Shown: positions 1-6,902, counted from the stretch's first letter. The stretch: DNA of 12,469 bases from Deltaproteobacteria bacterium (GCA_013152945.1 JAADFL010000073.1:1-12469); one strand, 5' to 3'. Numbers and translations are program-made. Notes: generated from the sequence alone by a model not told the origin.

Positions 1-80
1 ACCCGCAAAACGTGTCGATAAAATTGCAAATCATGGGCACATTATCACGCCGTGTTCATAACGTGGACATATTTTCCAGC

Positions 81-140
81 GCATCCTCCCCACCGCATCC
101 TCCCCACCGAGCGCATCCTCCCGAGCGCATCCTCCCCACC
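81..140. repeat. Short irregular tandem repeat, core GCATCCTCCC
   Basis: The 10-base core GCATCCTCCC occurs four times, starting at 81, 95, 113 and 127, with alternating spacings of 14, 18 and 14 bases. The linkers are CACC or CACCGAGC-like. The last unit runs into a copy of the dispersed ~20-bp motif at 132-150, so the array may have grown by slippage at the end of that motif. No coding role is evident. Confidence 0.8.
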
Positions 141-150
141 GAGGTTGATT
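132..150 (-). repeat. Dispersed ~20-bp motif, copy 1
   Basis: CTCCCCACCGAGGTTGATT resembles five other sites in the window, with an approximate consensus of CTCCCCAYCCAGGTTGAGCT. It lies in inverted orientation to copy 2 at 319-338, and the pair brackets the protein remnant at 164-306. It could be a degenerate mobile-element end; the element family is not recognised. Confidence 0.5.
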
Positions 151-163
151 ACATCACCCCTGA

Positions 164-306
164 AAAACCTCGTGCTTTCAAAAAGATAGGGCGCTCCCAA
201 AAAAACGTGGTATCCAAACACCATAATTGCGGTCCATGACCTGCTGCAACTGGTGCTCAATCCACTGATTTTAATCACCGGCTTTTTGGCGATCACCAAT
301 CTTTGA
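164..306 (+). pseudogene. C-terminal remnant of an unidentified membrane-type protein
   Basis: A reading frame open from just after a TGA at 161-163 to a TGA at 304-306 encodes about 47 residues. It contains PKKTWYPNTIIAVHDLLQLV followed by a hydrophobic tail (NPLILITGFLAITNL) that could be a terminal membrane segment. There is no start codon with a ribosome-binding site, so if it is real it is only the 3' end of a gene. The family is not recognised. It is bracketed by two inverted copies of the dispersed motif. Chance hydrophobic coding is a real alternative. Confidence 0.3.
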
Positions 307-318
307 AGCAACAAAAAA

Positions 319-338
319 AGCTCAACCCAGGTGAGGAA
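319..338 (+). repeat. Dispersed ~20-bp motif, copy 2
   Basis: AGCTCAACCCAGGTGAGGAA, inverted relative to copy 1. Confidence 0.5.
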
Positions 339-383
339 CCCAAAAACTACTTGTGATAACGTAATGTTACAAAGACGCCGCGT

Positions 384-401
384 ATCAACCTGGGAGAGGA
401 G
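384..401 (+). repeat. Dispersed ~20-bp motif, copy 3
   Basis: ATCAACCTGGGAGAGGAG. Its CCTGGGAGA part also forms a perfect inverted repeat with 453-461. Confidence 0.45.
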
Positions 402-545
402 AACACCAACGACATTTCGAACCCCAACACCCTGATAGCGCTCGGCTTCTATTCTCCCAGGAAACTGCCTACTTTTTCTCCTTCCCGATTTCGGTTTGGT
501 ATTGCCGACGCATTCACGGAGCCCCTGTTTCTGTAGTTGTGCTTA

Positions 546-582
546 TTGACAGGGGCCTTGGGTATCAGTTATACTGATACCC
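546..582 (+). promoter_or_regulatory. Promoter with embedded operator for the nucleotidyltransferase pair
   Basis: A consensus -35 TTGACA (546-551) is followed after 18 bases by a -10 TATACT (570-575). A perfect inverted repeat, GGGTATCAGT (560-569) and ACTGATACCC (573-582) separated by TAT, covers the -10 box. The start codon at 586 is about 10 bases past the -10 with no Shine-Dalgarno sequence, so the transcript is probably leaderless or nearly so. The dyad looks like an autoregulatory operator; the winged-helix-like partner at 1115 is the natural candidate repressor (inference). Confidence 0.75.
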
Positions 583-585
583 AGC

Positions 586-1125
586 ATGAGACCACACGAG
601 ACCATAGCACGATTCGATAGCTTCCTGGCCGCACAAGGCTCGGTCTTCGAGGCTATCGTGATTGGGGGGACGGCTCTCGGACTTCCCGGAGTGATATCCC
701 GGCATACTCGGGACTGCGATGTACTTCAACCCAAGGTGCCGAATGACATCAAGGATGCGTCTGTGCGTTTTGCAGCAAAGGAGCGAGATGCAGGAAGGGA
801 TCTGCAGGACGATTGGTTCAATGATGAACCCGCATCAGTTGCAAACCTGCTTCCAAAGGGGTGGAAGAAACGGCTTCAGCTAGTTTTTCATGGTCGAGCT
901 CTTGTTTTACATACATTGGGTAGGGCGGACTTGCTGAAAATAAAGCTTTTCGCCTTGCGCGATCGGGCGACGGATTTGCCGGACTGCTTGGCGCTTGCAC
1001 CTTCGGCCGAAGAGCTTGCCGAGGCTCGACCATGGCTATACTTGCAGGACGCCAACCCATTATGGCCTTCGCACGTGGACCGTGTACTGGAAGACCTTGC
1101 AAGGAGGCTCGGCCATGGCCTTTAG
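586..1125 (+). CDS. Nucleotidyltransferase-like protein (DUF6036/AbiEii-like), candidate toxin-antitoxin component
   Basis: 179 residues. The N-terminal part has the nucleotidyltransferase signature: IVIGGTAL near residues 24-31, then R..TRDCDVL with two acidic residues, D43 and D45, in the D-x-D metal-binding position. A later segment, GRADLLKIKLFALRDRATD (about 112-130), is the helix typical of AbiEii and DUF6036-type enzymes. Such proteins transfer a nucleotide to RNA or protein targets and often act as toxins, or as antitoxins that modify a partner. The stop overlaps the next gene by 11 bases, implying translational coupling. The start follows a palindromic promoter with no ribosome-binding site. 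Family placement is from motif memory; which partner is toxic cannot be told from sequence. Confidence 0.8.
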   Translation: MRPHETIARFDSFLAAQGSVFEAIVIGGTALGLPGVISRHTRDCDVLQPKVPNDIKDASVRFAAKERDAGRDLQDDWFNDEPASVANLLPKGWKKRLQLVFHGRALVLHTLGRADLLKIKLFALRDRATDLPDCLALAPSAEELAEARPWLYLQDANPLWPSHVDRVLEDLARRLGHGL

Positions 1126-1888
1126 TCGTGCAGTCTTGCCTGCGGAGCGCCCGACACCGGGCCAGCTCTCCAGTGCCATGGCAGGTATTGGCATGCGCTT
1201 CGCCTCGAGGCCAGACTGGGGTGCCAACATCGAGGACACCCTGCTTTTCGCCTCCGAGGTCGGCATGGAATCCGATGACCTGCGGGTGCTGTCGGTCCTC
1301 GCCACCTGGCTGGGTGTGCATGCGGCTTGGGTCAATGCGGACCGGCTGGTTCGAATAGCCCGTGAGCACGAATCCGAGCGCGTACGCGCTTTTTGGAGCG
1401 CCGTGGGCTCTTGGCGTTCGCGGGACAGGCGATTTGCCCGCCTCGAGAAGGTCTACAATGGTCATAAACTCGACCTGCTAAGTGTGGGTACGGAGTTCCA
1501 GCTTTCACGCCGTGGTGAAGACCCTCGTTTCGCAGGCAGTGCCATGCGCGTGCCAGCCGGTGTGCTGCGCGACCGTCAAGATGACGTTCTCGATCCAGAC
1601 ACGTTGAGCCAGCGGCATTTGACCTATCGTTTCCGTGTGATTATCGGGCCGACCTACAGAGCGGACATGTGGGCAGCCCTGGAGCAAGACCCGACATTGT
1701 CCCCGGCCGAACTCGCCCGCCGGACCTACGGCTCATTCGCCACGGCATGGCAGGTGCGACGCGACTACATGGTGGTTCACGGCCCCGGCGTGGCAACAGG
1801 TAAAGCCCGGCTACCGTCTAATTTGGGTTCGAATACGGTGCGTTTGCCTGGAGATGTTTTTAGAACCGCACGGAGCAGGAGGCCCTGA
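1115..1888 (+). CDS. Winged-helix-like partner protein of the nucleotidyltransferase
   Basis: 257 residues from the ATG at 1115, chosen because AAGGAGG lies 7 bases upstream (1101-1107). The frame is open further upstream, but without such a signal and inside the preceding gene. Residues about 50-115 look helical. Residues about 184-220 (WAALEQDPTLSPAELARRTY and on through WQVRRDY) read as a helix-turn-helix with a recognition helix, so the protein may bind the inverted repeat at 560-582. By analogy with AbiE-type pairs it could be the antitoxin and repressor, although here it is the second gene. The last ~30 residues are low-complexity and overlap a convergent pseudogene, so the natural C terminus may have been altered by a junction near 1800-1860. 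Confidence 0.75.
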   Translation: MAFSRAVLPAERPTPGQLSSAMAGIGMRFASRPDWGANIEDTLLFASEVGMESDDLRVLSVLATWLGVHAAWVNADRLVRIAREHESERVRAFWSAVGSWRSRDRRFARLEKVYNGHKLDLLSVGTEFQLSRRGEDPRFAGSAMRVPAGVLRDRQDDVLDPDTLSQRHLTYRFRVIIGPTYRADMWAALEQDPTLSPAELARRTYGSFATAWQVRRDYMVVHGPGVATGKARLPSNLGSNTVRLPGDVFRTARSRRP

Positions 1889-2127
1889 CCGTGCCCAAGA
1901 GCACCTGATCCTTGCCCAACCGCTGGCGGCCGGGAGCGCCAAAGGCCTTCTTGGCGGAGAACAAATCCTTGCCGTTCACGTAAACGAATTCGAGCGTGTA
2001 ATTCCCGGGACCAGGATACTTGGCAAGCTTCAGCCCGGGCAGTATGCGCCAGCCGTCGGCAGGCATGAAGTAAGGATCCTTTTCGTACCAGGCCGCCTTG
2101 GGCCTTGACGCGACACTCCATAAGCAC
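1860..2127 (-). pseudogene. Decayed gene for a secreted protein of unknown function
   Basis: The minus strand ends with a well-formed C-terminal segment: KAAWYEKDPYFMPADGW, then ILPGLKLAKYPGPGNYTLEF, then VYVNGKDLFSAKKAFG, with a stop at 1860-1862. No start fits this frame. Immediately upstream the sense shifts to another frame that reads TEPLVLMECRVKA (about 2085-2125) before rejoining at KAAWYEK, so one frameshift near 2085-2095 is likely. Further upstream (about 2190-2330) the first frame contains a signal-peptide-like stretch, LLLPTASLAAALTCFWCTLV, but it is separated by a stop. The whole looks like a secreted-protein gene in ruins. I do not recognise the family. Confidence 0.5.
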
Positions 2128-2452
2128 CAGTGGCTCTGTATCGTTTGTTCTATTGGGAGACTTCTGCGCAGCCCCGTGACTTCTTACCTGCCGGGCCAGC
2201 GTCCTCTTTTACCAGGCATGTCATCCTCCCCAAGTCGGGCACATTCCGCTGCAACCAGAGTACACCAAAAACAGGTCAAGGCCGCGGCAAGACTTGCAGT
2301 TGGAAGCAAGAGCCTAAAGTAATGAACTGTTGGGCACGAACCGGGCTCCTTACCCATCTTCTCCACCTCGACTGTTGTTAGGGATGACTTCAAGCCTTTG
2401 TCGGCTGCTGACCATAGGATGCCTTCAACAGGTTGGACGTACAGCTTTTTGG
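2128..2452. other. Intergenic stretch with possible remnants of the minus-strand secreted-protein gene
   Basis: No intact gene. A minus-strand frame across 2184-2486 contains a hydrophobic signal-like run and lies in the same frame as the remnant at 1860-2066, so it may be the broken 5' part of that gene. CATCCTCCCCA near 2222 resembles the 81-140 repeat unit. Confidence 0.4.
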
Positions 2453-2480
2453 TTGACATTTTGCATTTGAAATGCATAAT
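2453..2480 (+). promoter_or_regulatory. Promoter with embedded palindrome for the first ATPase gene
   Basis: The -35 TTGACA (2453-2458) and -10 CATAAT (2475-2480) are 16 bases apart. A perfect 15-base dyad, TGCATTT-G-AAATGCA (2462-2476), fills the spacer and touches the -10. Binding of a repressor here would block transcription (inference). Expected transcription start is about 2487, giving a very short leader that just contains the AAGGA ribosome-binding site (2488-2492). Confidence 0.75.
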
Positions 2481-2500
2481 TTCCACTAAGGAAATTGTGC

Positions 2501-3751
2501 ATGGGTTCGACTTATATCAAGAGATCGCTGGAGCCGATCCTCGGGAAGGCAGCCTCCGAGTTCCCTGCCGTGCTACTTACCGGACCTCGCCAATCCGGCA
2601 AAACTACGCTATTGCAGCACCTCTTCGGCAAGCGTTACCACTACGTGTCACTGGAGCCACCGGATGTTCGAACGTCCGCTTTGGGAGATCCACGCAGTTT
2701 TCTCGAAATGTACCCACCTCCCGTGATATTCGATGAGGTGCAGTACGCTCCTGACCTGCTTCCCTACATCAAAGAGAGAATCGACGCTGACCGGCACAAG
2801 AGCGGGCGATTTTTGTTGACCGGCTCGCAGAACCTTTTGCTCATGGAAAAGGTGACCGAGTCGCTGGCAGGTCGTGCCGCGATACTTCGTCTCTTGCCCC
2901 TTTCAAGACGAGAGGCAGAGGGAAGACCGCGAATCTCCCTGCCATGGGAATCCAAACGCCCGGCTGTGCGCCGCACGCAGGCAGGTCGGTTATATCCAGA
3001 AAAACACCTTGCATACCGCGATCTTTGGACAGGATTCTTAAGAGGCGGGTACCCGGAGCTTGCCGCACATCCCGGCCGGGACATGAACCTATGGCATGGG
3101 AGTTACATCCAGACCTACCTCGAGCGGGACGTGCGCACGCTCCGGCAGGTCGGGGACCTGTCCCAGTTCCAGGATTTCCTCCGAACCCTGGCAGCCCGAA
3201 GTGCCCAACTCCTGAACTTGACCGATGTCGCCCGTGATCTCGGCGTAGCTGTCAACACGATAAAGGCATGGCTATCCGTGCTGGAAGCCACTTACCAGGT
3301 AATCGTGCTTCGCCCGTACTTCGCCAACGTCGGCAAGCGGCTCGTCAAAACACCGAAAGTTTATTTCACGGATGTCGGCACACTCTGCTACCTCGCCGGT
3401 CTGAAAGACCCCGAGCATGCGGCTTACGGTCCCATGGGAGGTGCTATCATGGAGACCGCTGTGCTCTCCGAGATCGTGAAAACCTTGACTCATCGTGGCA
3501 CAGACCCGCAGGTCTACTTCTGGCGGACCACGGCTGGAACGGAAGTGGATTTCGTGGTAGAGACCGGGGGAAATCTCGTTCCCATCGAGGTAAAGCTGTC
3601 AGCCACTCCACGCCCGGCCATGTCCTCTGCAATTAAGATATTCCAGAAGGATTTTGGAGATAAGGCCTTGCCGGGATACGTCGTGCATCCAGGCGATATA
3701 ATGCTTCCTATAAGCGCAGGTGTCACGGCCCTGCCCTTCTCGGAGCTGTAA
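2501..3751 (+). CDS. AAA ATPase with C-terminal DUF4143 (first of two tandem copies)
   Basis: 416 residues from the ATG at 2501, which has AAGGA 8 bases upstream; a TTG six bases earlier is less likely. Walker A is GPRQSGKT (28-35), Walker B is VIFDEVQ (75-81), and a sensor-like LLTGSQN lies at 105-111. A helix-turn-helix-like segment follows (about 238-262, LNLTDVARDLGVAVNTIKAW). The C-terminal DUF4143 region carries a PD-(D/E)XK-like signature: TEVDF (347-351) and IEVK (362-365). The length is normal for the family. The biochemical role of DUF4143 ATPases is poorly known; they are abundant in mobile and defence-rich regions. The gene is monocistronic with its own palindromic promoter. Confidence 0.92.
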   Translation: MGSTYIKRSLEPILGKAASEFPAVLLTGPRQSGKTTLLQHLFGKRYHYVSLEPPDVRTSALGDPRSFLEMYPPPVIFDEVQYAPDLLPYIKERIDADRHKSGRFLLTGSQNLLLMEKVTESLAGRAAILRLLPLSRREAEGRPRISLPWESKRPAVRRTQAGRLYPEKHLAYRDLWTGFLRGGYPELAAHPGRDMNLWHGSYIQTYLERDVRTLRQVGDLSQFQDFLRTLAARSAQLLNLTDVARDLGVAVNTIKAWLSVLEATYQVIVLRPYFANVGKRLVKTPKVYFTDVGTLCYLAGLKDPEHAAYGPMGGAIMETAVLSEIVKTLTHRGTDPQVYFWRTTAGTEVDFVVETGGNLVPIEVKLSATPRPAMSSAIKIFQKDFGDKALPGYVVHPGDIMLPISAGVTALPFSEL

Positions 3752-3770
3752 TCCCGGTTCCCTCGCATCC

Positions 3771-3803
3771 GTGCAAATCCCAAGTTGAAGTCTGAATTTG
3801 CAC
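3771..3803. repeat. Inverted repeat between the two ATPase genes
   Basis: GTGCAAAT (3771-3778) and ATTTGCAC (3796-3803) are perfect 8-base arms around a 17-base loop, 20 bases after the first ATPase stop. There is no U-tract, so it could be a weak mRNA end structure or an operator half-site pair. The rest of 3752-3957 shows nothing else recognisable. Confidence 0.5.
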
Positions 3804-3957
3804 AATCTAATCCCAGTGCGACCATTCCCGCCCTTGGCCGCGGCGCAGGAGAATCCAAGAGTGTAACGCCATGTTGGTGTCTACGGCATGGGCAACGTGC
3901 AATCTCATTTAGCAAGGGGAGCCGACTCTAGATAGCTTGCCGGGCGAGAAACAGTCC

Positions 3958-3985
3958 TTGCAAAATAGAAATTATTTTCTATAAT
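3958..3985 (+). promoter_or_regulatory. Promoter with embedded inverted repeat for the second ATPase gene (leaderless)
   Basis: The -35 TTGCAA (3958-3963) and a perfect -10 TATAAT (3980-3985) are 16 bases apart. The inverted repeat ATAGAAA (3965-3971), TTAT, TTTCTAT (3976-3982) overlaps the -10. The start codon at 3993 lies 7 bases past the -10, at the expected transcription start, and has no Shine-Dalgarno sequence, so a leaderless mRNA is predicted. Confidence 0.75.
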
Positions 3986-3992
3986 ACAAGAC

Positions 3993-5147
3993 ATGATAAG
4001 GCGGACAGTACAAAAGCTGATAGGAGAGCGCCTCAAGGCCTACCCGGCGGTGGCCATGGTGGGGCCGCGGCAGTGCGGAAAGACCACGCTGGCGCAGGCC
4101 ATGCGCGGGACCTACTTCGACCTGGAGCAGGAGTCCGACCGCCTGCGCCTGGACCTCGAGTGGGACGACCTCGTGGCCGGAAAGGATCTTCTCATCCTGG
4201 ACGAGGCCCAGTCATGGCCGGAGGTCTTTGTCCGCCTGCGGGGGGCGATCGACCAAGACCGCGGCCGCAAAGGACGCTTTTTGCTTCTCGGCTCCGTATC
4301 CCCATCGCTGATGACGCACGTGTCGGAATCCTTGGCAGGCCGGTTGTCACTGGTGGAGCTGACGCCGTTCCTGTTGTCGGAGTTGGAGACAAAGGCATCC
4401 TGCCGGCGGCACTGGCTGTGCGGGGGCTATCCCGAGGGCGGCGTGCTCGAACCCAAGCGGTACCCGCGGTGGCAAATCGATTACCTAGCGCTCCTGGCCC
4501 AGCGCGACCTTCCCATGTGGGGGCTTTCTGCAAAGCCGCAGGTGACGGACCGGCTTCTCCGTATGCTGGCCGCGCTGCACGGGCAGGTCTGGAACGCGGC
4601 CCAGGTGGGACAAAGCCTCGGGCTCTCTTATCACACGGTCAACAACTATCTCGATTATCTTATCGGGGCTTTCCTGCTCCGGCAGTTGCCGGCCTACCAA
4701 GCGAACATCCGCAAGCGCCTCGTCAAGAGGCCAAAGCTGTACTGGCGCGACAGCGGCCTCGTGCACGCGCTGCTCAACGTCCCGGACAAGCGCTCGTTGC
4801 TCGTGCAACCGTGGGTCGGAGCGAGTTGGGAGGGGTACGTCATCGAGCAAGCATTGGGGGCACTTTCCTCGCAGGGGCATAGCTTCAGCGCGTACTACTT
4901 CAGAACCCCGGACCAGTATGAACTGGACCTCGTCCTGGACTTCGGGAAGGAGATCTGGGCTGTCGAAGTCAAGCTAACATCTTCCCCGTCAACCGATGAT
5001 GTTTCGCGCCTGAACAAGGCCGCTGACATCATCAAGGCCTCGCAACGCTTCCTGGTCTCGCAGACAAAAAAAACAGCCGGAAACCAGAGGTGCCTTTCTT
5101 GTGACCTGTCGACATTTCTCGATCATCTCCGAGCGGCCAGATTGTAA
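3993..5147 (+). CDS. AAA ATPase with C-terminal DUF4143 (second tandem copy)
   Basis: 384 residues. Walker A is GPRQCGKT (24-31), Walker B is LLILDEAQ (66-73), and the sensor region is LLLGSVSPS (97-105). A helix-turn-helix-like stretch lies at about 201-222 (AAQVGQSLGLSYHTVNNYL). The nuclease-like C-terminal signature is YELDLV (309-314) and VEVK (324-327). The N terminus MIRRTVQK is typical of the family and fixes the start at 3993 despite the missing ribosome-binding site. It is clearly diverged from the upstream copy, so the two are not a recent duplication. The gene is GC-rich and has its own promoter and operator. What these ATPases act on is unknown. Confidence 0.92.
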   Translation: MIRRTVQKLIGERLKAYPAVAMVGPRQCGKTTLAQAMRGTYFDLEQESDRLRLDLEWDDLVAGKDLLILDEAQSWPEVFVRLRGAIDQDRGRKGRFLLLGSVSPSLMTHVSESLAGRLSLVELTPFLLSELETKASCRRHWLCGGYPEGGVLEPKRYPRWQIDYLALLAQRDLPMWGLSAKPQVTDRLLRMLAALHGQVWNAAQVGQSLGLSYHTVNNYLDYLIGAFLLRQLPAYQANIRKRLVKRPKLYWRDSGLVHALLNVPDKRSLLVQPWVGASWEGYVIEQALGALSSQGHSFSAYYFRTPDQYELDLVLDFGKEIWAVEVKLTSSPSTDDVSRLNKAADIIKASQRFLVSQTKKTAGNQRCLSCDLSTFLDHLRAARL

Positions 5148-5195
5148 ATCAAGTCCAGTAGCAAGGAGTCGATTCATGAGGAGCACACATCGCGG

Positions 5196-5680
5196 TCATG
5201 CGAGCTTGCGCGCGAGCACGGTCAATTGGTAAGACATGACGTACAGGCTGTTCAACGTGGCTTCGAGCCGCCGCATGACCGAGGCCGGCCCAGCACTCAG
5301 CGTAACGTTCTTGGCAGCTTCCACAAGTTGGCCGATAACAGGGATCCTACGCCTGGAAGGCCAGTTCAATACCTGGACCCAATGCGACGCGTACCTGAAG
5401 TTCTCCCAGGTCTCCACAGGCCTCCATCCAGCGTCTTTCAAGAGCATCGTGAAGCCTGCCGCCGTGTATATCCTGACGTGGTCAGGGTTATGGCCGGGCC
5501 GTTCCAGTGGCAGGAAGAACAGGCCGTATCCTTTGGGCTTGGTATGCTCGGCCATGGCTCTCAAGGTTGCTGCATCGTCCGGCACGTGCTCCGGCACGTA
5601 TGAAGCAATGACCAGGTCGTAATCGCCGGGGCTCCCGACCCGGGTTGATTCCAGGCCCGGGGAAGAAACAACTGAATGCC
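5196..5680 (-). pseudogene. 5'-truncated class I SAM-dependent methyltransferase
   Basis: The frame is a methyltransferase C-terminal half: DYDLVIASYVPEHVPDD matches the motif around the second acidic loop (usually DLV.....EHV.D), then LRAMAEHTKPKGYGLFFLPL, then the C-terminal domain ending LTVLARKLA. The segment carrying the glycine-rich SAM-binding motif I is missing. Upstream the frame runs into the 3' end of the neighbouring gene (about 5680-5700) with no start. It therefore cannot bind SAM as encoded. The break lies at the boundary with the secreted-protein gene, consistent with a deletion or recombination junction within the cassette region. Confidence 0.8.
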
Positions 5681-5693
5681 GCGCACTCAGTTG
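5669..5693 (-). terminator. Hairpin at the 3' end of the secreted-protein gene
   Basis: CAACTGA and TCAGTTG arms with an inner TGC/GCA pairing form a 25-base near-perfect hairpin. On the minus strand it is followed by TTTCTT. The stop codon of the 5687-6265 gene lies in the stem. It is a plausible intrinsic terminator. It is too short for a normal attC, although its AAC and GTT ends mimic one. Confidence 0.5.
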
Positions 5694-6265
5694 CCATGGT
5701 CCTCGTACTTCCTCATCAACTTCAACAGTTCCTTAAGAATCTTGGTTCGCTCATCCGCTGCTGATTCGGGATACACTTTCAATGGAGGTGGGTCTGTCCG
5801 GTGAAGATAGATGCTGAACCGCGAGTTGAAATACATAGGTAGCGGATACTTGTCCTTTTCTCGGTTGACCATGCTGTACTTCGTCTTGCCGTCAATCTTG
5901 GGGTTGTCGACAATCTTCCTGATGGCCTTGTCACGCTTCGCTTTCAGGTCAGCGTACTGCTCATCCGTCATACGCTCTTTGAACACGAGAATGATGAGAT
6001 AGTCTGTCTTTCGACCAAACTCTCGTAAGAGGTCCTCAAGCTCCAACGGTGGCAGGCTGATCGGGTTGAGAAGAGTAATTTGCTCGTCACGGGCGATGAC
6101 GATGGAACGTGCGTCGGCCTTGACTGTCCAGCCTGCCGGGATGATGGGTTGAAGCGCAGTAACTATCTCGGAAGGAAACACGGGCGGGCGTGTCTTGGCC
6201 GCAACGGTAGTGACTGCCGCCATAATCAAGCATATGACTAGAGACCGCCTCGTCCTTATCACCAC
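5687..6265 (-). CDS. Secreted protein of unknown function (integron cassette gene)
   Basis: 192 residues. The N terminus is a signal peptide: basic VIRTRR, hydrophobic SLVICLIMAAVTTV, and a cleavage site near AA-K at about 23-24. The mature part is charged, with an ITLLNPISLPPLELEDLLRE segment (63-82), an IILVFKERMTDEQY stretch (91-104) and a C-terminal coiled helix. I do not recognise the family. The start is a GTG (6265), followed by a second GTG, and it abuts the GTT of the attC site at 6262-6268, as cassette genes often do. A weak AGGTGA about 10 bases upstream lies inside the attC. It is the second minus-strand cassette after mazEF. No attC of the same family was found after it. Confidence 0.7.
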   Translation of the reverse strand: MVIRTRRSLVICLIMAAVTTVAAKTRPPVFPSEIVTALQPIIPAGWTVKADARSIVIARDEQITLLNPISLPPLELEDLLREFGRKTDYLIILVFKERMTDEQYADLKAKRDKAIRKIVDNPKIDGKTKYSMVNREKDKYPLPMYFNSRFSIYLHRTDPPPLKVYPESAADERTKILKELLKLMRKYEDHGN

Positions 6266-6345
6266 AACAGTGAAGTCACCTGCCGCCGTGGAGCAAGCCC
6301 GAAGGGCGCAGCAGAATGGTGGTCAGGTGAACTGACTGGTTCTGC
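6262..6345 (-). repeat. Integron attC site A
   Basis: Read on the minus strand: R'' GCAGAAC (6345-6339), a 5-base spacer, L'' AGTTCACCTG, a central region, L' CAGGTGACT, a 5-base spacer, and R' GTTGTGG (6268-6262). L'' has one unpaired base (T) relative to L', the extrahelical base expected of attC. The inner sequence CACCTGACCAC.ATTC.GCTG is shared with the site at 8453-8525. It lies 1 base after the restored mazF stop (6347-6349) and directly before the next gene's start. Confidence 0.85.
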
Positions 6346-6346
6346 C

Positions 6347-6668
6347 TTAAAGATCCAGCTGGATCGTGATAGCTCGGCCTATACCTTCCATCTCAGTGGA
6401 AGAACGATCCTGCCGGATTGATTAGCCGCTTTTTGCTCACCGTTGTAAGCTGATCGGCCATAGCTTTTGCCTTTTTCCCACGAAAAGTCACATATGTTTC
6501 GCTTGGGTAGAGTTTACTAACACTACTAGTCAGGGGCACGACTTGGACTCTATTAAGGAACTGGTTGGCAGCATCATTGCTTACGATGACCGCCGGTCGC
6601 TGCTTGTGGATTTCACCACCGATGGAAGGGTCAAAATTTATCCACCACACATCACCTCTCTTCATCAT
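6347..6668 (-). pseudogene. mazF: MazF/PemK-family toxin, frameshifted near the C terminus
   Basis: MazF-like endoribonuclease, normally cutting mRNA. GDVWWINFDP (5-14), RPAVIVSND (24-32, with catalytic-type R24), VVPLTSS (43-49, with T47) and ADQLTTVSKKRL (71-82) are all present. In this frame the protein ends early, after AGSFFH, at residue 91 (stop at 6393). One base later the other frame continues SSTEMEGIGRAITIQLDL with a stop at 6347-6349, which is the usual MazF C-terminal helix. One extra base near 6403-6408 therefore splits the gene. The ATG at 6668 has GGAG upstream and overlaps the antitoxin stop by 17 bases. The catalytic core is intact, so partial activity is possible; alternatively the frameshift is a sequencing error. 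Confidence 0.88.
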
Positions 6669-6882
6669 TTATATCTCCAAATGTGCCCTCAGCCCACTCA
6701 AGAGCCTCAGATTCCCGGACCTGATCAGCAGACATCTCTTTATATGCAGCATATATATCTCTCTTGACAACATGCGGACGAACTAACTCTTGGATAAAAC
6801 GACTGATTTTTCGTGGCCCTATAACTGTCCGTAATCCGTTATAGATCTCCTCATCTATGGTCAATGTAAGTTTCCTTTGCAT
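6652..6882 (-). CDS. mazE: MazE-like ribbon-helix-helix antitoxin
   Basis: 76 residues from the ATG at 6882, with a GAGGAGG ribosome-binding site 8 bases upstream. The N-terminal MQRKLTLTIDEEIYNGLRTV is a ribbon-helix-helix DNA-binding fold, and PRKISRFIQELVRPHVV follows as in known MazE/CopG-type partners of MazF. The acidic C-terminal tail (EALEWAEGTFGDINDEER) would wrap the toxin. It neutralises MazF and likely represses its own promoter at the two palindromes at 6903-6926. A longer reading from 6996 is possible but lacks support and would cross the promoter. Confidence 0.88.
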   Translation of the reverse strand: MQRKLTLTIDEEIYNGLRTVIGPRKISRFIQELVRPHVVKRDIYAAYKEMSADQVRESEALEWAEGTFGDINDEER

Positions 6883-6902
6883 CACAAACACCTCCTCGAG
6901 AG

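Larger units (their letters stand above)
307..545. other. Non-coding stretch with motif copies
   Basis: No supported gene. It holds motif copy 2 (319-338) and copy 3 (384-401). A perfect 9-base inverted repeat pairs CCTGGGAGA (389-397) with TCTCCCAGG (453-461). No U-tract follows, so it is not an obvious terminator. Confidence 0.6.

Noticed and set aside
81-140. Possible CRISPR-like repeat array
   Set aside because: Units are 14-18 bases with no spacers of constant length; this is a simple tandem repeat.
995-1114. Longer N-terminal extension of the winged-helix partner
   Set aside because: It lies inside the nucleotidyltransferase gene, and the ATG at 1115 has a near-perfect ribosome-binding site.
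1352-1369. R-x4-H in the winged-helix-like partner, resembling a HEPN RNase motif
   Set aside because: One short match only (RIAREH), with no supporting HEPN helical context; the C-terminal helix-turn-helix reading is stronger.
818-1465. Long minus-strand ORF over the nucleotidyltransferase pair
   Set aside because: It is a shadow of two well-supported plus-strand genes and shows no protein family features or ribosome-binding site.
2184-2486. Minus-strand 100-codon ORF with a hydrophobic run as an intact gene
   Set aside because: Its start region is the plus-strand ATPase promoter and it ends at a stop before the same-frame remnant; it is better seen as part of a decayed gene.
5669-5693. 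Hairpin with AAC...GTT ends as a third attC site
   Set aside because: At 25 bases it is far shorter than known attC sites and lacks the L boxes and shared core; terminator is the simpler reading.
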